From assembly GCA_963734685.1 (NCBI GenBank), contig CAVTIC010000007.1:1178001-1242000 (forward strand): 64,000 nucleotides of DNA. The letters are read 5' to 3'. The DNA comes from JAOUEA01 sp963734685. Lineage in GTDB: Bacteria > Actinomycetota > UBA4738 > HRBIN12. Below, one piece after another: positions 26,861 through 35,020 of this stretch. Numbering within the stretch: position 1 is the first letter of the stretch; the number at the start of each line of letters is the position of its first letter. The position numbers and the translations under genes are program-made. The notes under the pieces were generated by a model. The model did not search any database. It worked only from the letters and a program-made list of their open reading frames with translations, and was not told where the DNA came from.

Positions 26861-27331
26861 ATGAGGGGTACGAAGAAGTTCACGGTGGGCGCCCTGTTCG
26901 TGGGCGCCATGCTGGCGGGAAGCGTCGCGTTCGCGGCCTGGACCGCCTCGGGCTCGGGCTCGGGCTACGCGAAGGCCACGAACGCCCAGGTCCTGACCAC
27001 GCTGGACGCGTCGGCGATCACCCCGGCCACGTTGTACCCGGGCGCCATCGGCGACGTGGTCCTCGAGATCGACAACCCGAACCCCTACCCGGTGACCGTC
27101 ACCGACGTCGAGGGTTCCGGGACGATCGTCTCGGACGCAGGCGGAGCATGTGACACGAACACGGGTGTCACGTTCACCGACCGGAGCGGCCTCACGCTGA
27201 ACGTGCCGGCGAGCGGCTCCGTCGTGTTCACGCTCTCGGGAGCGGTCGCGATGGACAACACGTCGGACACCACGTGTCAGGGGGCCGTCTTCACGATCCC
27301 CGTCACGCTCACGGGCCTCAGCAACGCCTGA
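26861..27331 (+). CDS. Secreted protein of TasA/SipW-dependent type
   Basis: 156 residues from an ATG after GAGGAGGA. The signal region (FVGAMLAGSVAFAAWTASGS) has the ...A-A-W-T form seen in TasA/camelysin-like substrates of SipW signal peptidases. The mature part is beta-rich with two Cys (GGACDTN and TTCQGA) that may bond. No SipW-type peptidase is in the window. It starts a run of three exported proteins ending at 29379. Confidence 0.7.
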   Translation: MRGTKKFTVGALFVGAMLAGSVAFAAWTASGSGSGYAKATNAQVLTTLDASAITPATLYPGAIGDVVLEIDNPNPYPVTVTDVEGSGTIVSDAGGACDTNTGVTFTDRSGLTLNVPASGSVVFTLSGAVAMDNTSDTTCQGAVFTIPVTLTGLSNA

Positions 27332-27351
27332 ACCCGGCACCACCGGTCGAC

Positions 27352-27381
27352 CGGGAGGGCGGGGGCACCCCCGCCCTCCCG
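27352..27381 (+). terminator. Strong GC hairpin after secreted-protein gene
   Basis: A 14-bp perfect inverted repeat (CGGGAGGGCGGGGG / CCCCCGCCCTCCCG) with only two unpaired bases, 20 bases after the stop at 27331. It lies before the next coding region, so it may be an attenuator between the genes. Confidence 0.65.
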
Positions 27382-27429
27382 TCGCATCCGGACGGAGGTG
27401 AACGGTCCCCGTGCGCAGCCCTTCTCGAC

Positions 27430-27855
27430 GTGTCGCGACGAAGACTCCTCGTCGCCTGCCTGCTGCTGGTGGCGGCATTCGCGCAGGCGAGCGAGCTCCG
27501 TCGCGGCCCGTCGACGTCCCCCGACGGACGACCACCCGTGGCCCAGCCCGATTTCCACATCCGCGGGTCGGTCACCGGGCTCTTCCCCGGTGTGCGAACG
27601 AGGATGCGGCTGAGGGTCCGCAATGAGAACCCGTTCGCGATCCGACTCTCCAAGATCCGCACGACGGTGCAGGGTGGCACGGCGGCCTGCCCCGCGGACT
27701 CCCTGAAGGTGAGGCGCTGGGCGGGCCACAAGCGTATCCCGGCGAGGGCCGTTCGCCGCGTGCGCGTCGAGGTGAGGATGAGGAGCTGGGCTCCCCAGGC
27801 GTGCGCAGGCCACCGCTACCGACTCGCGTACCGCGGACGGGCGGTGAAGGCGTGA
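27430..27855 (+). CDS. Secreted hypothetical protein
   Basis: 141 residues from a GTG at 27430, chosen as the start of a clean signal peptide (RRRLLVACLLLVAAFAQASE). The mature part is Arg-rich and beta-like (GLFPGVRTRMRLRVRNENPF) with two Cys. A GGAGGTG at about 27393 would serve a GTG in another frame, so a frameshift in the 5' end is possible. Its stop overlaps the next start (GTGA). Confidence 0.6.
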   Translation: MSRRRLLVACLLLVAAFAQASELRRGPSTSPDGRPPVAQPDFHIRGSVTGLFPGVRTRMRLRVRNENPFAIRLSKIRTTVQGGTAACPADSLKVRRWAGHKRIPARAVRRVRVEVRMRSWAPQACAGHRYRLAYRGRAVKA

Positions 27856-29379
27856 GGGCCCGGGTCGGCGTCGCCGTCGTCCTCGCCCTCGCCGTGATCG
27901 CCGCGCCCGGGTGTTGCGTGGGCCGCGTGGGGCAGTGGCGGCGCCGGAGACGCCTCCGCTCGCGCGGTCTCGATGCCGGTGGGCGCGACACCGTCCGCGA
28001 GCGTGCAGCGGCCGCAACGTCTCGGTGTCGTGGGCGGCTTCGACGTTCCCGGACTCGGCCCCGGTCGACGCCTACGTCGTGAAGCGCTACAACCTCGCCG
28101 ACGTCGCCCAGAGCGTGGGCGCATCGTGCGCCGGCACGATCGCGGCGCTCTCGTGCACCGAGGCCGCCGTGCCGCCGGGTACCTGGACCTACACCGTCAC
28201 CCCGAGACATCACGCGTGGCTCGGCGCGGAGGGTCCCGAGAGCGCCACGGTGACCGTCGCCGCACCCTCGCTGACCTTCGGTCCCCCGACGACCCTGGCC
28301 ACGCTGCCGAACTCCCTCTCAGGCACCGTGGCGAGCTTCGTCACCGGCGAGACGATCGTGTTCCGGCTCGACAACCCCGTCACCGGCGCCGTCCTCTCGG
28401 CGAGCGTCACGAACTCCCCGATCCCGTTCAGCGGCGCCTCGCCGGTGAGCGTGACGATCCCGGTGCTCACCGCCGCCGGCGCGCACACCGTGTACGCCGT
28501 CGGGTCCGGCGGCTCGCAGGCGAGCGCGGCCTTCACGGTCTCGCCCCACGACGTCACCGCGCCGACGGTGAGCTCGGCCGTGATCGCGAAGAGCACGGGC
28601 GGCGTCGGCGGCTACGTGCGTCAGAACGGCCAGTACTACGTGTACGCGAACGTCTCCGATCAGGGGAGCCCGGCGAGCGGCGTCGCCACGGTGCGCGCGA
28701 ACGTGTCCACGGTGACGACCGGCGCGACGTCCGTCGCGCTGAGCGCCGGCTCGTTCACGGTCGAGGGCGTGAGCTACGGCTACCGGAGCGCCGTGCAGAC
28801 GGCGAGCAATCCTCTCTCGGCCGGGTCGAAGTCGTTCTCCATCACCGCCACCGACGTCGCGGGCAACGGGGCGACCCAGGGCGGCTTCTCGGTGACGGTC
28901 GACAACACCGCGCCGTCGGCTTCCGACGTGCAGACCGTGAACGGTGGAACCACGGCGGGGCGCGCCGAGACCGGTGACCAGCTCGTGCTGACCTTCTCCG
29001 AGCCGATGGACCCCTACAGCGTTCTGGCGGGCTGGACCGGATCATCGACCACCGTGACCGTGCGCCTCGTGCAGAACGGCGGTGGCGACCGCGTGCAGAT
29101 CCGGAACGCCGCGAACACGGCCACGCTGCCGTTGGGCACCGTGTTCCTGAACCGCACCGACTTCACCACCGCCGACGCGGGACTTCACCGTCTCCACGAT
29201 GGTCGATGAGCGGCTCGACGATCACGATCACGCTCGGTACACCGAGCGGGGCCGTCACGACGGCCGCCGGGGCGGCGGGCATGTCCTGGACACCGTCGGG
29301 CACCGCGACCGACCGCGCCGGGAACGCGTGCTCGACGACGACCCGCAACGAGACGGGCGCGGCAGACCTGGACTTCTAG
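27852..29379 (+). pseudogene. Exported Ig-like repeat protein, broken by about four single-base indels
   Basis: Reading begins at a GTG (27852) with a signal peptide (VGVAVVLALAVIAAPG). The frame must then shift near 27907 and again near 28010 to continue as SVSWAASTFPDSAPVDAYVV. The long body (28015-29170) contains fibronectin/Ig-like repeats with SITATDVAGNGATQGGFSV and a VTVDNTAP strand. Two more +1 shifts near 29180 and 29205 restore an ending of about 60 residues with GMSWTPSGTATDRAGNAC. All four segments are clearly one gene. It is coupled to the preceding gene and its stop CTAG is shared with the convergent ATPase gene. Confidence 0.75.
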
Positions 29380-31745
29380 TCGCGAGACGAGATGGACCCG
29401 CGCACGTCGGTCTCCTCCTCCGCGGCGAGCCAGGCGTAGGCCTCCTCTTCCTGCGCGAAGTGCAGCCGCAGGATCGCGTGCAGGCCGTAGAGCACGCGGC
29501 GAAGGTCCATCAGGTCGTCGGGTCCCGGGCCCTCGGGCGGCAGGTCGTCCAGCAACGCGCGGAACACTCGGGCGAGGTGGGCGATCTCGACATGCGCGCG
29601 CGCCATGCTCGCCATCGGGTCTTCACCGCCCATCAACCGGGCGACCACCGGATAGACGGTCGCCTCCTCCTCTTCCTCGTGCTGGGGAAGCCGCTCGACC
29701 ACGAACCAGCGGATCTCCTCGAGCTCGCGACGCGCCTGCTCCGCCGGAAGCCTGTCGAGACGGTCGGCGACCGAGCGGATGCGCTGCAACTCCGGCGCGA
29801 AGTCACGATGTTCGTTGCGGAAGCGCCGCGCGACGTCGGTGGTCGGATGACGCCGTGTGGGACGGGGGCCGCCACCGAGCGCCCGGAGCGCGTTCAGGAT
29901 CGATGCGACGTCGATGCCCTCCTGCACCAAGGCTGCCGCGACCGGGGTCAGGAATCCGAACGCACCGAGGAACATGAAGCCGAACGCGAGGCCCATGCCC
30001 ATCAGCACGCTCTGCACCGCGATGGTTCGCGAACGCTGCGCGATCGTCATCGCCTCGACCAACCGATCGAGCCGATCGACGACCAACACCACATCTGCGG
30101 CCTCGGACGAGGCCGTGGCCCCGCGAGCACCCATCGCGACGCCGACGTCGGCGGATGCGAGGGCGGGGGCATCGTTCAGGCCGTCACCCACCATGATGAT
30201 CACGCCACCCTCTTCACGTTCGGTCTCGACGGCGTCGACCTTCTCGCCGGGTGCGCGCTCCGACAGGATGCGGTCGACGCCCAGCGCGGCGCCGACCGAG
30301 TCCGCCACGTCCGGGTGATCTCCGGTCACCATGACGACCCGCCGGATGCCGGCTCGCCGAAGCGACCTGATCACCCTCGGGGTGTCGGGTCGGATCGGAT
30401 CGTCGATCAGGATCGCCCCCGCGACCTCCCCGTCGACGGCCACGAAGACGCACGACGATCCGTCCAGCATCGACCGTCGCCTGACGTCACGGGCGTACCG
30501 CGGCAGCGGCAACCCACCCGTGGCGAACGTCGCCTTGCCGAGCGCGACGCGCCGGTCGCCGACCTCTCCCTCGATGCCGGCTCCGTGCTTCTCGGTCACG
30601 GCCTCCGGGAACACGAGGTCGAGATCGCGCTGACGGGAGGCTCGTACGATCGCCGTCGCGAGCACGTGTGGCGAGACCTGGTCGAGCGACGCGGCCAGCC
30701 GCAGCAACTCATCGGTAGCGACCCCACCGAAGGACTCCACGTCGGCCACCGTGGGCACGCCTGACGTCAGCGTGCCCGTCTTGTCGAACAGCAGCACCGA
30801 GCCTCGCGCCAGGGTCTCGAGCGCGCCGCCGCCCTTCACGATGATGCCGCGTTTGGCGGACCGCGAGATGCCGGCCACGATCGCGATCGGCACAGCGAGG
30901 ATCAGCGGGCACGGGGTCGCGACCATGACCACCGAGAGGAAGCGAAGCGGGTCGCCGCTGATCGCCCACGCCCCGGCTGCGATCACGAGCGTGACCGGGA
31001 TGAAGATCGCAGCGTACCGGTCGGCCAGGCGAACGGCGGGCGCCTTCTCCTCCTGTGCCGCTCGCACGAGACGCACGATGCCCGCGTACGTGCTCTCCTC
31101 AGCGGTCGCCGTGGCTCGGAGATCGAACGCGGGACCGGCGTTCACCGCCCCCGAACTCACCAGATCACTGTGCGGACGATCGACGGGTCGCGACTCTCCC
31201 GTCAGGGCCGCTTCGTCGAGCACGGCGTCGCCCATCAGCACCCCGTCGACCGGCACGACCTCACCGGTCTTCACCAGCAGCCGATCCCCCTGGCGGACCT
31301 CGTCGACCGGCCGGGTCACCAGGCCACCGTCCTCGTAGCGGGTGACCACGTGCGGGGCCCTCGCGAGCAGGGCCGAGAGCTCCGCATGGGCCCTGCGGTC
31401 GGCATAGGCCTCGAGCGCCTGGCCGGTCGCGAGCATCAGCGCGATCACGGCGCCGGCGAGGTACTCACCGAGCGCCAGGGCCGCGACCATCGCGATCAAC
31501 GCGATCAGGTCGACCCCGGGCTCCCGGCGTCGCAGGCCGCCCACGACGTCACGGGCGATCGGCACGACGGCGATGACGGTGGTGATCGCCCACGCCGTCT
31601 CGGCCGCACGGTCCTCGTGCAACAGGGTGAGCAGCCCGCCCGCGGCGAGCCCCACGACGGACGCCGCGAGCCACCACCGGGTCAGGTCGTGTCGAGCGGG
31701 AGATGCATCCCGACTTCCGGAGAGCGAAGGCGTTCCCGGCTCCAT
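29376..31745 (-). CDS. Heavy-metal P1B-type ATPase fused to a C-terminal hemerythrin-like domain
   Basis: 789 residues from a leaderless ATG. The P1B core has about eight membrane helices, the actuator TGES, a metal-site motif TPCPL (instead of CPC), phosphorylation motif DKTGT with Asp321, and hinge GDGLNDAPAL. No N-terminal metal-binding domain is present. Residues about 644-789 are a hemerythrin/HHE four-helix bundle with His at 646, 689, 718, 723, 756 and 762 and Glu-rich HEEEEEATVYPVV. Hemerythrins bind a di-iron centre that senses O2, NO or iron. The ATPase exports a divalent or monovalent metal; iron is suggested only by the fused domain. Confidence 0.9.
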   Translation of the reverse strand: MEPGTPSLSGSRDASPARHDLTRWWLAASVVGLAAGGLLTLLHEDRAAETAWAITTVIAVVPIARDVVGGLRRREPGVDLIALIAMVAALALGEYLAGAVIALMLATGQALEAYADRRAHAELSALLARAPHVVTRYEDGGLVTRPVDEVRQGDRLLVKTGEVVPVDGVLMGDAVLDEAALTGESRPVDRPHSDLVSSGAVNAGPAFDLRATATAEESTYAGIVRLVRAAQEEKAPAVRLADRYAAIFIPVTLVIAAGAWAISGDPLRFLSVVMVATPCPLILAVPIAIVAGISRSAKRGIIVKGGGALETLARGSVLLFDKTGTLTSGVPTVADVESFGGVATDELLRLAASLDQVSPHVLATAIVRASRQRDLDLVFPEAVTEKHGAGIEGEVGDRRVALGKATFATGGLPLPRYARDVRRRSMLDGSSCVFVAVDGEVAGAILIDDPIRPDTPRVIRSLRRAGIRRVVMVTGDHPDVADSVGAALGVDRILSERAPGEKVDAVETEREEGGVIIMVGDGLNDAPALASADVGVAMGARGATASSEAADVVLVVDRLDRLVEAMTIAQRSRTIAVQSVLMGMGLAFGFMFLGAFGFLTPVAAALVQEGIDVASILNALRALGGGPRPTRRHPTTDVARRFRNEHRDFAPELQRIRSVADRLDRLPAEQARRELEEIRWFVVERLPQHEEEEEATVYPVVARLMGGEDPMASMARAHVEIAHLARVFRALLDDLPPEGPGPDDLMDLRRVLYGLHAILRLHFAQEEEAYAWLAAEEETDVRGSISSRD

Positions 31746-31751
31746 GCGTCG

Positions 31752-31757
31752 ATGGTA
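31752..31757 (-). promoter_or_regulatory. -10 box of leaderless P-type ATPase gene
   Basis: TACCAT on the minus strand, six bases before the ATG at 31745. Confidence 0.5.
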
Positions 31758-31857
31758 GCCGCGGCGGTGAAGGAGCAGCGACAACGAGCGTGAAGGCGTG
31801 CCGTCGTTCGATGGCCAGGCCTACAGAGCACCCGCCTCCGATACCGATAACCCAGCC

Positions 31858-31962
31858 ATGCTCAACAGAACAGCGGTCCAGGCACTCGTGGTCGCAGCGG
31901 CTCTGTTGGTGGTCGCGTGGTACTTCGGGCTCCTCGATGCGCCGATGCGGCTCTTCGATTAG
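31858..31962 (+). CDS. Possible 34-residue membrane peptide
   Basis: ATG to TAG frame with one hydrophobic helix (VQALVVAAALLVVAWYFGLL) and a polar end (DAPMRLFD). There is no ribosome site. The stop overlaps the stop of the minus-strand gene at 31959. Single-helix regulators of transporters look like this, but nothing proves it is translated. Confidence 0.35.
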   Translation: MLNRTAVQALVVAAALLVVAWYFGLLDAPMRLFD

Positions 31963-32402
31963 GACCCGTCCACCCGTCGCCCTTCGAGCCTTGTCTCATC
32001 ACGTCCCGCCGAGGACTCCGCTCGCGCCAGCTCTTCTCGCAGCGAATCCACCAGTTGCAGTCGAGCCGGCTCGCCGTCCTCGCCCTCGAGGTCCATCAGC
32101 AACTCAGCCAGCCAGCGGGCGTCCTCGCGGGCGTACAGGCGTCCGATCAGCGTGGCGCGGTCCGCGTCGCTGTTCCGAAGCACGCGGAGCAGCACACGGG
32201 CGGCGGGTTCACCGAGCACATCAACGAATCGAAACTCGGGATCGTCCACCGGGATCACGACCACGTCACCAGATGCAGGGCCGCTCGCAGTGCGGGACCC
32301 CGCCACACCACCAGTCGCCACACGGTCATGGACAGGAGCGCCACCAGGCCGAGCACGGATCGCGACGAGCCCCAGGATCGACTCGATCGCCCGCAACATC
32401 AT
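31959..32402 (-). CDS. LLMDLE-module protein, copy a (complete)
   Basis: 147 residues. The ATG at 32402 is placed by comparison with repeat C2 at 57.9 kb, where the matching position starts a different gene. After a variable N terminus comes the module RNSDADRATLIGRLYAREDA, then WLAELLMDLEGEDGEPARLQ and an acidic-basic helical tail. The same module recurs at least six more times in the window (33.8, 50.8, 54.8, 55.4, 58.0 and 59.9 kb), mostly damaged. Synonymous differences between copies show it is protein-coding. Function unknown. Confidence 0.7.
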   Translation of the reverse strand: MMLRAIESILGLVAIRARPGGAPVHDRVATGGVAGSRTASGPASGDVVVIPVDDPEFRFVDVLGEPAARVLLRVLRNSDADRATLIGRLYAREDARWLAELLMDLEGEDGEPARLQLVDSLREELARAESSAGRDETRLEGRRVDGS

Positions 32403-32495
32403 GCCTCGCAGAGTGCCTGGCGCACGACCGAGATGGAAGTGTCGCCACATGAGCCGCACGCGACCGCCACGCCTTCGCCACACGAAGCGCGTCTC
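32401..32495. repeat. Repeat C, copy 1
   Basis: About 90 bp upstream of the start of copy a, sharing long blocks (for example CGACCGCCACGCCTTCGCCA) with 57841-57935, which is likewise directly upstream of a different gene start. It may be a promoter/leader cassette or a translated leader; both copies stay open in frame (WRRRGGRV then GTL). Confidence 0.65.
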
Positions 32496-32519
32496 AACCT
32501 GGGTCGCACGCAACCGGGG

Positions 32520-32625
32520 GACGCGCTAGCCTGTTAAGGACGTGGAGGCCCCCGGCTGTCGGCCTCCCGGACCGGCCCCGTGCCGGGAGCTACTCTCGCC
32601 GGGGGTCGACCACGCCAGCCGAGAC
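32520..32625 (+). repeat. Repeat A, copy 1 (short form; candidate structured RNA)
   Basis: Begins ACGCGCTAGCCTGTTA like copy 3, lacks the first stem region, then has a 7-bp stem GGAGGCC/GGCCTCC followed by the shared CCCCGTGCCGGGAGCTACT and CCGGGGGTCGA. Non-coding by appearance. Confidence 0.6.
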
Positions 32626-32754
32626 GAGAAGGGCTCACGCCGCACGGCGTCGATACACTCCCCGGCCATCAGATCGTCACCTCACGGCACCGCACCAAAG
32701 AACGACGCAATGCCGTCGCAGGTAGGCGGGGAACGGAGTAGGCTCTGGATACGA

Positions 32755-32900
32755 CGCAGCTCCTAATCGGTCGGACCGAGCCGGACCCGGAGCCCGGTGG
32801 TCCGCGACCTGGGACACCCGTCGAACGTGGAGGCCCCCGGCCTTCGGTTCCCCGAGCGGTGCGCAGCGTGACGGGACCCCCGACCCCCGGGGGTCGACGC
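32755..32900 (+). repeat. Repeat A, copy 2 (candidate structured RNA)
   Basis: Contains CGGACC...GGTCCG, then the shared GTCGAACGTGGAGGCCCCCGG, the GTGACGGGA block, and at 32881-32896 a perfect 16-bp palindrome CGACCCCCGGGGGTCG that could end transcription. No convincing ORF covers 32521-32978. Confidence 0.6.
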
Positions 32901-32978
32901 GCGTCTCAGCCCTCACGCACCTGTCCTGCCTGACGGCTTGTGCTTCCGTCCGCTGTGCGCGGCCCGGCGGGCATGTGG

Positions 32979-33281
32979 CTACCAAATACGCGCTACCCTC
33001 GCCGAGAAGATCGCGTAGGCCCACAGGGCCAGGCTGAAGCCGGCGAGCACGGCGGTCCCGAGGACGGGGAGGTATCTGTACCGGGCCACCATCGCCAACA
33101 CCAGCGATGCGCACGCGAGCGCGACCGATCCGTAGAACCCGCCGATGAGCACCCAGTCCCCCCACGAACGCCTCCAGCCCCAGCCGAGGGCCCAGAAGAC
33201 CTCCACGATGGGAACGCTGACGATCAACGCGGCGATCGCCAACACCCGTGCCACCTTCGCGGCGCGAATGGCCGGCTTCAT
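32979..33281 (-). CDS. Small membrane protein
   Basis: 100 residues. The ATG at 33281 is three bases after AGGG; an upstream start at 33314 is less likely. Three hydrophobic helices (VLAIAALIVSVPIVEVFWAL, GFYGSVALACASLVLAMVA, VLGTAVLAGFSLALWAYAIF). No family is recognised. Confidence 0.65.
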   Translation of the reverse strand: MKPAIRAAKVARVLAIAALIVSVPIVEVFWALGWGWRRSWGDWVLIGGFYGSVALACASLVLAMVARYRYLPVLGTAVLAGFSLALWAYAIFSARVARIW

Positions 33282-33539
33282 CGACCCTGCTGGGTGCTGC
33301 CATCTCTGCGACATGGCGAGGCGAATCGTTGCACCGAGGAGTCTGCGGCGTCTAGGTCAAGCCCGCTGCTTGTCTCGCCGATTCAATCCCCATGGAGCAG
33401 TTCTCTGACACCTGATTCGACTGCGGTCGCGACACGCCGCCGTACAAGACCATCACGGGGGCGGCCAGCCACGCGGTCGTTCCACACGTGCGAGGTTGAG
33501 CACGAGGCGAGGACCCACGCAGACTGGTGGAGCGACTGG

Positions 33540-33791
33540 GTGGGCTCGGAGATCGTGGAGCGCATGATGATTCTCGACCGCTCGAAGGGCGATGGCGGCA
33601 CCACATGGTCGGGGATCCCTATCACTCCGGAGCTGATCGAGGCGACCCGACTGACGCCGATCCAGGGATCCCTGTCGGTCCCGAAATCCTTCCCGATGCA
33701 GGAATCGTTCAGGTACAGGCTTGGCCGCAGGGTCGGGGGTTGGTTCAGAGCCTCGACGAGGTACGAGGGGCAGGAACCGACAAGCGGTTGA
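33540..33791 (+). pseudogene. 5'-truncated hypothetical gene
   Basis: An open, G/C3-biased frame reads DWWSDWVGSEIVERMMILD and PITPELIEATRLTPIQGSLS. The coding pattern extends upstream to about 33480 without a start codon, so the 5' end seems lost; the GTG at 33540 is only the first possible start. Its 3' end overlaps the minus-strand LLMDLE tail at 33745. The 258 bases before it (33282-33539) show no gene. Confidence 0.35.
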
Positions 33792-33843
33792 GCAACTCCA
33801 TCTCGAACCGCACCCGGAGATTGTCGTCCGACTCCAAGTCCAT
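33745..33843 (-). CDS. LLMDLE tail, copy b (32 residues)
   Basis: ATG at 33843 overlaps the TGA of the upstream gene (TGATGG). It reads MDLESDDNLRVRFEMELL and ends in a Pro/Ser tail. The in-frame codons just before are LPLL, so the homology starts inside the previous gene's end in another frame. Translation would depend on stop-start coupling. Confidence 0.45.
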   Translation of the reverse strand: MDLESDDNLRVRFEMELLNRLSVPAPRTSSRL

Positions 33844-34949
33844 CAGGAGGGGTAGCCGTATCTGGCCCGATCGGTGACGGAGATCCCTAGAGCGATCTTG
33901 TCGCTCATGTCGCGGTCGATCCCCAAGGTCTGAAGAACGAGGCCGAGGACTTCCCCCTCACCCTCACCATGCACCTCGGGAGACCACGCCACGTATTCGA
34001 GGCACGGGCTCTTCGCGACCTGAACGCCCGGACACGACCCGGATGAGACGGTCCAGTCCCCGACCCGGTCAACGACGGGGAAGCGGCTCCAACGTAGAGC
34101 ATCGGGTTTGCCCTCGAAGAGCACGAGTCGGATCTGTCGACAGCGCTCGTCGACCCAGACCCCTCCCGTGCCGCCACCGCGGCGGTACCACGCGAGGAGC
34201 CCGAAGCCCTCTGGGAGCCAGCTCGGCACATGTCCTTCCAGCCACACGGGCTCGGCATGCCCTGTCCCCTGACCGAAGCTGTCGAAGCGGTCACCGACGT
34301 CCTGCGGGACGTCGGGGCACTCGTGCGGCGCGAGCACGAGGAGGTTCGGGGCGAAGCTCTCGGCGTCTGCCTGCACTAGTCGCCATCCCTCCAGCCACGC
34401 GTGGTCGTAAGGGAGGAACGAGCTGAAGCGCATCCCAGCCGCCACGAGGATCGCGATCGCCGCGATCGCACCGATCACCACGCCGGTCTGGCGGAATCTG
34501 CCTCGCTGCCCGAGCATCAAGAGGGTCACGGCCACGAGTGCCGCACCCGTTGGGATCATGGCTCGACCGACCACGGCTTCTGGGTCCTCGCTCGCGGTTG
34601 CCCCCAGGAGACCCAGGACCGCGATCACCGCGGGAACCGCCGCCCAGGATCGCAACCCCCGGGCCTCTTGATAGCTCGGTTGAATGGCGGGTCGAGAGAG
34701 GAACCAGCCGATGACCGCGCCGATGAACCAGCCGACGCTCCCAGCGAACAGGCCAGCCAGCACCAACACGTGGGAGTTGGCCCCGAAGTACGTCCGGTCC
34801 CAATCCCACGCAGTGAGCTTCAAGGTAGCGACGAAGCCAGCGGCGAACCCGATGCACGCGCACACGAAGGCGAAGCCGATCACGATCCCGGTTCGTGGTC
34901 GAGGCTCACGCCCCATGGTCCGCTGAAGGCCAGTGCGCGTTAGCTCCAT
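33843..34949 (-). CDS. Membrane protein with extracytoplasmic domain
   Basis: 368 residues. Residues 20-180 form five or six hydrophobic helices, starting GIVIGFAFVCACIGFAAGF. Residues 195-368 form a soluble domain with paired Cys (HECPDVPQD, ERCRQI, SGSCPGVQVAKSPC), which suggests disulfides outside the cytoplasm. GATACT lies six bases before the ATG at 34949, so it may be leaderless. The TGA overlaps the ATG of the LLMDLE tail. No named family recognised. Confidence 0.7.
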   Translation of the reverse strand: MELTRTGLQRTMGREPRPRTGIVIGFAFVCACIGFAAGFVATLKLTAWDWDRTYFGANSHVLVLAGLFAGSVGWFIGAVIGWFLSRPAIQPSYQEARGLRSWAAVPAVIAVLGLLGATASEDPEAVVGRAMIPTGAALVAVTLLMLGQRGRFRQTGVVIGAIAAIAILVAAGMRFSSFLPYDHAWLEGWRLVQADAESFAPNLLVLAPHECPDVPQDVGDRFDSFGQGTGHAEPVWLEGHVPSWLPEGFGLLAWYRRGGGTGGVWVDERCRQIRLVLFEGKPDALRWSRFPVVDRVGDWTVSSGSCPGVQVAKSPCLEYVAWSPEVHGEGEGEVLGLVLQTLGIDRDMSDKIALGISVTDRARYGYPS

Positions 34950-35020
34950 GCGAGGAGTATCGGCACGGTTGTCCGGCCCGTGAAGAGGTGCAACGCAACC
35001 ATCATCCCCGCGCTACACAC

